Positions 1 to 5,878 of a stretch of DNA of 44,669 nt are shown in pieces. The stretch's first letter is position 1, and each line of letters opens with the position of its first letter. Below the pieces are notes generated by a model. The model searched no databases and was not told the DNA's origin. It saw only the letters and a list, made by a program, of their open reading frames with translations. Position numbers and translations under genes: made by a program. This stretch comes from Actinomycetota bacterium (GTDB lineage Bacteria > Actinomycetota > Acidimicrobiia > Acidimicrobiales > AC-14): the NCBI GenBank assembly GCA_040754375.1, contig JBFMCT010000029.1, positions 1-44,669 of the forward strand. Direction: 5' to 3'.

Positions 1-490
1 AGACCAGGTAGGGGGCGTCGAGCTCGCCCCGCTCGGCCATGAACAGGTTGTGGGTCCACTCCGCGCCGCACTCGACGGACACGACCGTGTGGATGAGCTC
101 GACCCTGGGCAGGCCGGGGATGATGCCGGCCAGCAGGTGCTCGAGCCGGGGGTGGGTGGCCCCGGTGGCCGCCACCGAGCACCCGTCGCACGAGCCGCCC
201 ACCATCCAGATCAGGTAGATCTTCTCCAGCGGGCCCAGGCGGACCTTGGACGTGTCGGGCTCTACCGCACGCGAACGCACCCCGATGGGGGCCATGGGGT
301 CGAGCGGGTTCTGGCGCCAGTCGAGGTAGCCCCCGCCGGCGGGCATGATGGAGCTGCCCGTGGCCGACCCGGCCGACCCGGCTATGTCGAGCCCAGCCGC
401 CTCGCCTCCGCTAACCTTACCCCGAGTGTCCTTAGGAAGACGCCGAGTGGTCGACTGCCCAGAACCCTTGCCCGCACTTCCGGTCGCCAT
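1..490 (-). CDS. [NiFe]-hydrogenase small subunit, N-terminal part (runs off window)
   Basis: The leftward frame is open from ATG 490 to the window edge, giving 163 codons of the N-terminus. About 90 residues of Gly/Ser-rich and polar extension precede the motif LIWMVGGSCDGCS. Its Cys101 and Cys104 are the CxxC pair that in this family begins ligation of the [4Fe-4S] cluster nearest the NiFe site. The stretches IIPGLPRVELIHTVVSVECG and NLFMAERGELDAPYLV also look like hydrogenase small subunits. I see no twin-arginine export signal, so a cytoplasmic or peripheral enzyme is likelier. A G-run sits about 10 bases before the ATG. The gene diverges from the regulator/hyp cluster, whose maturation proteins would serve the missing large-subunit partner. 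The subgroup cannot be assigned from this fragment. Confidence 0.85.
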   Translation of the reverse strand, partial: MATGSAGKGSGQSTTRRLPKDTRGKVSGGEAAGLDIAGSAGSATGSSIMPAGGGYLDWRQNPLDPMAPIGVRSRAVEPDTSKVRLGPLEKIYLIWMVGGSCDGCSVAATGATHPRLEHLLAGIIPGLPRVELIHTVVSVECGAEWTHNLFMAERGELDAPYLV

Positions 491-525
491 CTTGGTCAGA
501 CCCCCCCTTTTGGGTCGAAACTAGA

Positions 526-543
526 GGTAGACTACACCTATCT
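526..543 (+). promoter_or_regulatory. Element shared by both regulator modules, copy 1
   Basis: GGTAGA-N5-CCTATCT lies in the divergent region between the hydrogenase small subunit and the first winged-helix gene. A near-identical GGTAGA-N5-CCTGTCT stands before the paralogous gene at 2335. This copy also contains the small palindrome GTAG-A-CTAC (527-535). It could be a promoter core or an operator for the PadR or winged-helix proteins; its role is inferred only from its position and duplication. Confidence 0.4.
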
Positions 544-604
544 GGCCCGCCCGTCAGGTAGCAGTGTAGCGCCGGGTGGGCAAATCCCGAGGGGAGGTTC
601 GCTG

Positions 605-1012
605 GTGAGCGAGACGCTGGACGCACCGCACTGCGGCGCTCTGAAGTCCATGTTCTGGCGGAGCGAGATCCTCCAGGTCATGTACTGGCTCCGGGGCGAG
701 GGCTTCGGCGAGGAGGTCGACGCCGGCCTCATCGAGCGCTTCCTGGGCGTCGATGCCGAAGTAGGTATCGACTACCTCGACCAGCTCGTCGAAGAGGGCC
801 TCATCGACCGGATCGGCGATCTTTACACCCTGTCCGAGCTCGGCAAGCGCGAAGCTGGGTTGGAGTTCGCGATCGCTTTCGACGACCTGACCAACCAGGC
901 TCACGGAGAATGCGGGCCCGACTGCCCGCACTGCTTCCCCCCTGAGGGAGTCGACAGCGACTGCACCGAGGGTTGTCCAGCGTTCGAGCTCTCCCAGGAG
1001 GCCAGCCGATGA
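605..1012 (+). CDS. Winged-helix-like protein with Cys-rich tail (module copy 1)
   Basis: This 135-residue protein starts at GTG 605, seven bases after GGGGAGG (591-597); the frame is open further upstream but would overlap the divergent hydrogenase gene. Residues about 13-95 resemble a small winged helix (WRSEIL, MYWLRGEGFGE, a DQLVEEGLI helix, then a DLYTLSELG wing). The tail has His100, Cys103, Cys107, Cys110, Cys120 and Cys124, a spacing that could bind a metal or Fe-S cluster. It overlaps the PadR gene by ATGA, implying translational coupling. A paralogue at 2335 has the same layout and the same partner. I do not recognise a named family. A redox- or metal-responsive regulator of the hydrogenase genes is my inference from position. 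Confidence 0.75.
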   Translation: MSETLDAPHCGALKSMFWRSEILQVMYWLRGEGFGEEVDAGLIERFLGVDAEVGIDYLDQLVEEGLIDRIGDLYTLSELGKREAGLEFAIAFDDLTNQAHGECGPDCPHCFPPEGVDSDCTEGCPAFELSQEASR

Positions 1013-1389
1013 AACTCAGCAACGACGAGGCCCAGGGTGGTCTGCCCCGCAACTACCTACGGGCCAGCCTGTTGCTGCTGATCGCCGAGACGCCGGCCCA
1101 CGGCTACGACCTGCTCGAGCAGATCGGCCACCTCGGCCTGCGCAACGTCGACCCGGGCGGGCTCTACAGGGCCCTGCGGGTGATGGAGAAGGACGGGCTG
1201 GTCGAGTCGTGGTGGGAGCACTCGTCGGCCGGGCCGGCGCGCCGTAGCTACCGCCTCACCGAGGACGGCATCGACTGGCTTCACGCCTGGGCCGGCGCCC
1301 TGCGCGAGGGCCGGCGTTACCTGACCACCTACCTCGACCGCTACGACCGCATCGTCGACACAGTGCCGGTCGAGCAGTCCCTGTCATAG
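1009..1389 (+). CDS. PadR-family transcriptional regulator (module copy 1)
   Basis: The 126-residue product starts at ATG 1009, overlapping the upstream stop as ATGA, with CAGGAGG just before. It has the PadR winged-helix signature: LPRNYLRASLLLLIAE, HGYDLLEQI, then DPGGLYRALRVMEKDGLVES and the wing sequence RRSYRLTEDG. PadR proteins bind DNA as dimers and usually repress nearby genes. The C-terminal dimerisation helix is short, as in subfamily-2 PadR proteins. It is most similar within the window to the PadR at 2736. Given its place facing the hydrogenase gene, it probably controls this locus, perhaps through the shared element at 526-543. Confidence 0.88.
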   Translation: MKLSNDEAQGGLPRNYLRASLLLLIAETPAHGYDLLEQIGHLGLRNVDPGGLYRALRVMEKDGLVESWWEHSSAGPARRSYRLTEDGIDWLHAWAGALREGRRYLTTYLDRYDRIVDTVPVEQSLS

Positions 1390-1444
1390 CGACCACGCCC
1401 CGCGGGCGGGAACAATCCGCCCCGGCGCGTACGCTGGTGAACAC

Positions 1445-2215
1445 ATGAGCTCTCTCCGAATCGCAGTGGCGGGCAAAGGCGGTGCCGGCAAGACCACGTT
1501 CTCGGCCACCCTGTCGAGGCTGCTGGCCCGCCAGGGCCGCGACGTGATCGTGATCGACGGCGACAGCAACCCCAACGTGGCCGTCGCCCTGGGGGTCGAC
1601 AGAGAGCTGGCCGAGTCCCAGCAGCCCCTGCCCATAACCTTGGTCTCGCGCAGGATGGGGGGCCCCGCCCTCAAGGACCCGATCGACAAGGTGCTGGCCG
1701 ATCACTCGATCCCCGCTCCCGACCAGGTGCGGGTGCTGATGATGTGCCTGCCCAAGCACGCCGACGAGGGCTGCCTGTGCACGTCCCACGCCACCGTGGC
1801 CGGGCTGATGAACGACATCGCCGACCGGGAGGACTCGGTGACCGTGCTCGACCTCGAGGCCTCGCCCGAGCACCTGAGCCGGGGCACCACCCGCAACGTC
1901 GACGCCCTGTTCCTGATCGTCGAGCCTTATTACCGGTCCTACGAGACAGCCAAGCGCATGGCTGCCCTGGCCGCCGAGCTTCCCATCCGCCGGGTGGCCG
2001 TGGTGGCCAACAAGCTGCGCAACGCCCGCGACGCCGAGGCCATCCGGGAGTACTGCGAGATGGTCGGGCTCAACCTCGACGGCGAGCTACCGTGGAGCGA
2101 GGCCGCCATCAACGCCGACAAGGAGGGGGTCCCGGTGCTCGACTACGAGCCCAGCGACCCGTTCATCTCGGCCGTGGCCAAGGTCGCCGACCGGGTTACC
2201 GCCCTGAGCGACTGA
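1445..2215 (+). CDS. CooC-type nickel-associated P-loop ATPase
   Basis: The 256-residue protein starts at ATG 1445 and belongs to the MinD/CooC group of deviant-Walker ATPases: GKGGAGKTT at residues 10-18, then VIVIDGDSNPN (Walker A' aspartate region) and VTVLDLEASPEH. Cys110-Leu-Cys112 (EGCLCTSH) matches the CxC through which CooC dimers bind a metal. CooC proteins use ATP to load nickel into carbon monoxide dehydrogenase. No CODH gene is visible here; the neighbours are [NiFe]-hydrogenase and hyp genes, with hypA and hypB absent from the window. A role in hydrogenase nickel loading is therefore an attractive inference, not shown. It lies between two copies of a regulator module. Confidence 0.85.
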   Translation: MSSLRIAVAGKGGAGKTTFSATLSRLLARQGRDVIVIDGDSNPNVAVALGVDRELAESQQPLPITLVSRRMGGPALKDPIDKVLADHSIPAPDQVRVLMMCLPKHADEGCLCTSHATVAGLMNDIADREDSVTVLDLEASPEHLSRGTTRNVDALFLIVEPYYRSYETAKRMAALAAELPIRRVAVVANKLRNARDAEAIREYCEMVGLNLDGELPWSEAAINADKEGVPVLDYEPSDPFISAVAKVADRVTALSD

Positions 2216-2294
2216 TCGGCGGATAGCCCGACGGCGGCCCCAGGCCAGGTGGCGGTCGGCGAAGTCGCGGGAAAGTCATGCCGGGGACCCCTCC

Positions 2295-2312
2295 GGTAGA
2301 TGTATCCTGTCT
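2295..2312 (+). promoter_or_regulatory. Element shared by both regulator modules, copy 2
   Basis: GGTAGA-N5-CCTGTCT sits 22 bases before ATG 2335. It matches the copy at 526-543 at all but one of its 13 conserved positions. The surrounding intergenic sequences otherwise do not align, so the element looks selectively kept. Its short distance to the start codon suggests a promoter or an autoregulatory operator. Confidence 0.4.
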
Positions 2313-2334
2313 CTATCCACCGGCCACCTTGCGA

Positions 2335-2739
2335 ATGAGCACTTACTCACCCAAGTCCGAGGGCCTGCGGGCCCTCTACTGGCGAAGCGAGATCCTGCGG
2401 CTCATGTACTGGCTGCGGGGCGAGGGCTTCGGTGACCTGGTCGACGCCCCGATGCTGCGGCGTTACCTGGGCCTGGACGCCAAGGTGGGGCTCGGTTACC
2501 TCGAGAACCTGGTCGAGGACGGTCTGGTGGTGAGAGACGGCGATTGGTTCGCCCTGTCCGAGCAGGGGCTGGTCGAGGGCGAGGAGGAGTACCTCTGCGC
2601 CTTCAGCGACCTGCTCAAGCCCGTCCACGGCCAGTGCAGCCCGGAGTGCTGGTGCCAGATGTCCGACGAGGAGGCCCAGGCGTGCTCCTCCCAGAAAGAA
2701 CGGCCGACCCCCACAGAGAGGAAGAGCCGCAACCCATGA
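2335..2739 (+). CDS. Winged-helix-like protein with Cys-rich tail (module copy 2)
   Basis: This 134-residue paralogue of the protein at 605 shares WRSEIL, MYWLRGEGFG, LENLVEDGL and a closing HGQCSPECWC motif. ATG 2335 aligns with the start of the other copy; the frame extends to 2278 but the extra residues have no counterpart. The tail carries His98, Cys101, Cys105, Cys107 and Cys117, so the exact spacing differs from copy 1 (CxxxCxxC becomes CxxxCxC). It overlaps the next PadR gene as ATGA, as in copy 1. A metal- or redox-sensing transcription factor is plausible; no named family is recognised. It heads the run leading into hypC-hypF. Confidence 0.75.
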   Translation: MSTYSPKSEGLRALYWRSEILRLMYWLRGEGFGDLVDAPMLRRYLGLDAKVGLGYLENLVEDGLVVRDGDWFALSEQGLVEGEEEYLCAFSDLLKPVHGQCSPECWCQMSDEEAQACSSQKERPTPTERKSRNP

Positions 2740-3107
2740 GCCCCGCAACCAGCCGGGACACCAACGGTGCCCTGCCCCGCCACTACCTCAAGCCCTGCCT
2801 GCTGCTGCTGCTGGCCGAGGGCCCGTCCCACGGCTACGAGCTGCTCGAGCACGTCCGCAACATGGGGATCAAGGGCGCCGAACCCGGCGGTCTCTACCGC
2901 TACCTACGGTCGATGGAGAAGGAGGAGCTGGTCAGCTCGTGGTGGGAGCCTTCCCAGGCTGGCCCGGCCCGGCGCACCTACGTGCTCACCGACGAAGGGG
3001 CCGCTGCCCTGGAGGTGTCGGTCGGCTCCCTGCGGGACGTTCGCGAGATCCTGGTCAGCCTGCTCGACCGCTACGACGAGCTGCCCGCCAAGTCGAGTGC
3101 TCACTAA
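2736..3107 (+). CDS. PadR-family transcriptional regulator (module copy 2)
   Basis: The 123-residue product starts at ATG 2736 inside the upstream stop (ATGA). The PadR fold is clear: LPRHYLKPCLLLLLAEGPSH, GYELLEHVRNMG, EPGGLYRYLRSMEKEELVSS, and the wing RRTYVLTDEG. It aligns along its length with the PadR at 1009, including the tail LVSLLDRYDE against YLTTYLDRYD, so the whole two-gene module has been duplicated. hypC begins 69 bases downstream in the same direction. It is likely to act on this locus; ligand and target are unknown. Confidence 0.88.
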   Translation: MSPATSRDTNGALPRHYLKPCLLLLLAEGPSHGYELLEHVRNMGIKGAEPGGLYRYLRSMEKEELVSSWWEPSQAGPARRTYVLTDEGAAALEVSVGSLRDVREILVSLLDRYDELPAKSSAH

Positions 3108-3176
3108 CCCCGCCGGGGTGCGAGAATGAGTTGAAAGCCAGCGGCGGCCCCGGTCCCGAACGAATGAGGTGCGCGT

Positions 3177-3569
3177 ATGTGTCTCGGTATCCCCGGAAAG
3201 CTCGTCGAGATCGTTGACCTCGCCGAGCACCGTGCGATCGCAGACGTCGACGGTGTCAGGCGCGAGATCAACATCCACCTCGTCGAGGGTGAAGCCGGCG
3301 GCATCAAGATCGGAGACTGGGTCCTGATCCACGTCGGGTTCGCGATGTCCCGTATCGACGAGGAGGAGGCGGCCCGCACCCTGGCCTTCATCAAGGACCT
3401 CGGGAGCCTCTACGACGACGAGCTGGCCCAGTTCGCGTCCAGCGGCACCGACCCAACCGAGTTCCATGCCGCCGGCAAGGCCGCCCCGGGGGCTTCCGAA
3501 CAGGTGGCACCCGGCGCAGGGGCCGCACAGGTGGCACCCGGCGCAGGCGCCGCACAGGTGGCATCGTGA
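3177..3569 (+). CDS. hypC: Hydrogenase maturation chaperone HypC, with a repeat tail
   Basis: The N-terminus MCLGIPGKL with Cys2 is the HypC hallmark: HypC binds HypD and carries the Fe(CN)2CO unit to the hydrogenase large subunit. The beta-barrel portion (VDGVRREINIHLV, IGDWVLIHVGFAMSRID, then EEAARTL) ends near residue 90. At 130 residues the protein is longer than the usual 75-90 because of an Ala/Pro/Gly tail made of two and a third copies of QVAPGAGAA, encoded by 27-bp repeats. ATG 3177 is fixed by the essential Cys2. The stop overlaps the GTG of hypD by four bases (GTGA), so the two are translationally coupled. Confidence 0.96.
   Translation: MCLGIPGKLVEIVDLAEHRAIADVDGVRREINIHLVEGEAGGIKIGDWVLIHVGFAMSRIDEEEAARTLAFIKDLGSLYDDELAQFASSGTDPTEFHAAGKAAPGASEQVAPGAGAAQVAPGAGAAQVAS
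3501..3563 (+). repeat. 27-bp tandem repeat in the hypC tail
   Basis: Units lie at 3501-3527 and 3528-3554, with a 9-bp partial unit at 3555-3563. The two full units differ at one base. They encode QVAPGAGAA and keep the reading frame. Confidence 0.9.
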
Positions 3570-4708
3570 GGTTCGTCGACGAGTACCGCGACCCGGTCGC
3601 GGCGCGGGCGTGCGTGGCCGAGATCGACCGGGTGGCCGGTTCCATCGCCGAGGCCAAGGGCCATCACCTGAAGTTCATGGAGGTGTGCGGTGGCCACACC
3701 CACACCATCTACAAGCACGGCATCGAGAACGTGCTGCCCCCCTCGGTCGAGCTCGTCCACGGGCCCGGGTGCCCGGTGTGCGTCATCCCCATGGGCCGGG
3801 TCGACGACGCCATCGCCGTGGCCAAGACCCCGGGCACGATCTTCACGTCGTTCGGCGACATGATGAGGGTGCCGGGCGGTTCCGAGAACCTGCTCGAGGC
3901 CAAGGCCCAGGGCGCCGACGTGCGCATGGTCTACTCCCCCCTCGACGCCCTGCGCATCGCCATGGCCAACCCCGACCGCGAGGTCGTGTTCTTCGCCGTC
4001 GGCTTCGAGACCACGGCCCCGTCCACGGCCGTGACCCTGCTCAAGGCCAAGGAGAAGGGCGTGCGCAACTTCTCGGTCTTCTGCAACCACGTCACGATCG
4101 TGCCGCCCCTCAAGGCCATCTTGGAGTCGCCCGACCTGCGCCTCGACGGCTTCCTGGGCCCAGGCCACGTCTCCACCGTGATCGGCAACCACCCCTACCG
4201 GTTCGTGCCCGGGGTCTACGGCAAGCCGCTGGTCACCGCCGGGTTCGAGCCCCTCGACATCCTCCAGGCCATCGTCATGCTGTGCCGCCAGATCGACGAG
4301 GGCCGGTGCGAGGTCGAGAACCAGTACACCCGGGCCGTCGTCGATGCCGGCAACCCCAAGGCCCTCGGGGTCATCCGCGAGGTCTTCGAGCTGCGCCCCC
4401 ACTTCGAGTGGCGGGGCCTGGGCTTCATCTCCCAGTCGGCCCTCAAGCTGCGTGAGAGCTACGCCGCCTTCGACGCCGAGCTGAAGTTCGAGGTGCCGGG
4501 CGTGCGGGTGGCCGACCCCAAGGCGTGCCAGTGCGGCGAGGTCCTCAAGGGCGTCATCAAGCCGTGGGAGTGCAAGGTGTTCGGCACGGCCTGCACCCCT
4601 GAGACCCCCATCGGCACCTGCATGGTCTCCTCCGAGGGCGCGTGCGCCGCTTATTACAACTACGGCCGCTTCACCAAGCAGGCGACGATCCCCGTCAAGG
4701 TCGGTTAG
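3566..4708 (+). CDS. hypD: Hydrogenase maturation protein HypD
   Basis: HypD is the Fe-S scaffold on which, with HypC, the Fe(CN)2CO group is assembled using cyanide from HypE/HypF. The 380-residue length is normal. Visible family motifs are CGGHTHT (Cys41), GPGCPVC (Cys69 and Cys72), SFGDMMRVPG and GFETTAP. The C-terminal [4Fe-4S] region has cysteines in CQCGEVLKG, WECKVFG, TACTPE and GTCMVSSEGAC. The GTG start overlaps the hypC stop (GTGA), consistent with co-translation of two proteins that form a complex. hypE begins 6 bases after the stop. Confidence 0.97.
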   Translation: MRFVDEYRDPVAARACVAEIDRVAGSIAEAKGHHLKFMEVCGGHTHTIYKHGIENVLPPSVELVHGPGCPVCVIPMGRVDDAIAVAKTPGTIFTSFGDMMRVPGGSENLLEAKAQGADVRMVYSPLDALRIAMANPDREVVFFAVGFETTAPSTAVTLLKAKEKGVRNFSVFCNHVTIVPPLKAILESPDLRLDGFLGPGHVSTVIGNHPYRFVPGVYGKPLVTAGFEPLDILQAIVMLCRQIDEGRCEVENQYTRAVVDAGNPKALGVIREVFELRPHFEWRGLGFISQSALKLRESYAAFDAELKFEVPGVRVADPKACQCGEVLKGVIKPWECKVFGTACTPETPIGTCMVSSEGACAAYYNYGRFTKQATIPVKVG

Positions 4709-4714
4709 CCCCCG

Positions 4715-5878
4715 ATGGCCGACGGGGGGGACGGCTCGGGGGACGCTGACGGCACGGGCCACGACAGGGTGGCTCCGGAAGACGGGGTGGCTCCGGAAGA
4801 CGGGGTGGCTCCGGAAGACATAGTCCTGGAGCGCATCGAGGCCTTCCGGCGGCGGCGTCCCAAGCTGCGCGACGACTTCATCAACTCGGCCCACGGGGCC
4901 GGGGGCAAGGCGTCGGCCGCCCTCATCGACGCCGTGTTCCTGGAGGCGTTCCGCAACCCCACGCTGGAGACGATGGCCGACGGGGCCGTGCTCACCCTGC
5001 CCTCGGGCGAGCGCCTGGCCTTCTCCACCGACTCCTACGTGGTCAAGCCGGCCCGGTTCCCGGGGGGCTCCATCGGCCACCTGGCGGTCCACGGCACGGT
5101 AAACGACCTGTCGATGATGGGAGCCCGGCCCCAGTGGCTGTCGGCCGGGTTCATCCTCGAAGACGGCTTCTCCATAGAGGAGCTGCGCGACATCGTGGCC
5201 GACATGCGCGAGGCGGCCGTGGCCGCAGGCGTCGAGATCGTGACCGGGGACACCAAGGTGGTCAACAAGGGGGCGGGCGACGGGGTGTACATCAACACCG
5301 CGGGCGTCGGCCTGATCCCCGAGGGCGTACGCCTCGACCCGTCGCTGGTCCAGCCCGGGGACAAGGTCCTGGTGTCGGGCAAGATCGGCGACCACGGGGT
5401 GGCCGTTCTCATCGCCCGTGGCGACCTGGCCCTGGAGGCCGACATCCCCTCGGACACCGCTCCCCTCAACGGCCTGGTCGAGACCCTGCTGGCGGCTGCG
5501 CCCAACACCCGGTTCCTGCGCGACCCGACCCGGGGGGGCGTGGCCACCGTCTGCAACGAGCTGGCCCGGGCCGCCGAGGTGTCGGTCGTGCTCCAGGAGT
5601 CGGCCATCCCCGTGCGCAACATCGTCAACGGGGCGTGCGAGATCCTGGGCATCGACCCCCTCTACGTGGCCAACGAAGGCCGCCTGGTGGCCGTCGTGCC
5701 GCCCGGGGAGGCCGACGCCGCGCTGGCCGCCATGCGCGCCCACCCGGTGGGGGCCGACGCCGCGGTCATCGGCGAGATCCGCGACGACCCGCCCGGCATC
5801 GTGATCCTCAACACCCACTTCGGGGGCAACCGCATCGTGGACATGCTGGTGGGCGACCCCCTGCCCCGCATCTGCTGA
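4715..5878 (+). CDS. hypE: Hydrogenase maturation protein HypE (thiocarbamoyl dehydratase)
   Basis: HypE takes a carbamoyl group from HypF on its C-terminal cysteine and dehydrates it with ATP to a thiocyanate, the source of the CN ligands. The protein ends in PRIC, with Cys387 as the last residue, the defining feature. Other PurM/HypE-like motifs are HGAGGKAS, FSTDSYVVKPARFPGG, GTVNDLSMMGARP and DPTRGGVATVCNELA. The product is 387 residues, longer than the usual 330-350 because of an acidic 36-residue N-terminal extension carrying three VAPED units. The start at 4715 is the first ATG after hypD; a later start would trim this extension. The stop overlaps the presumed CTG start of hypF. Confidence 0.96.
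   Translation: MADGGDGSGDADGTGHDRVAPEDGVAPEDGVAPEDIVLERIEAFRRRRPKLRDDFINSAHGAGGKASAALIDAVFLEAFRNPTLETMADGAVLTLPSGERLAFSTDSYVVKPARFPGGSIGHLAVHGTVNDLSMMGARPQWLSAGFILEDGFSIEELRDIVADMREAAVAAGVEIVTGDTKVVNKGAGDGVYINTAGVGLIPEGVRLDPSLVQPGDKVLVSGKIGDHGVAVLIARGDLALEADIPSDTAPLNGLVETLLAAAPNTRFLRDPTRGGVATVCNELARAAEVSVVLQESAIPVRNIVNGACEILGIDPLYVANEGRLVAVVPPGEADAALAAMRAHPVGADAAVIGEIRDDPPGIVILNTHFGGNRIVDMLVGDPLPRIC
4769..4820 (+). repeat. 18-bp tandem repeat in the hypE N-terminal extension
   Basis: Two exact units (4769-4786, 4787-4804) and a 16-bp third unit (4805-4820) encode VAPEDG three times. The GTGGC-start of each unit resembles that of the hypC-tail repeat. Confidence 0.85.

Noticed and set aside
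472-490. Twin-arginine signal in the hydrogenase small subunit
   Set aside because: Two arginines occur at residues 16-17, but there is no following hydrophobic stretch.
3410-5818. Long leftward open frame of about 800 codons opposite hypD and hypE
   Set aside because: It is an antisense shadow of G/C-biased third positions; the translation is His/Gly/Val/Asp-rich without domains, while the opposite strand carries clear Hyp proteins.
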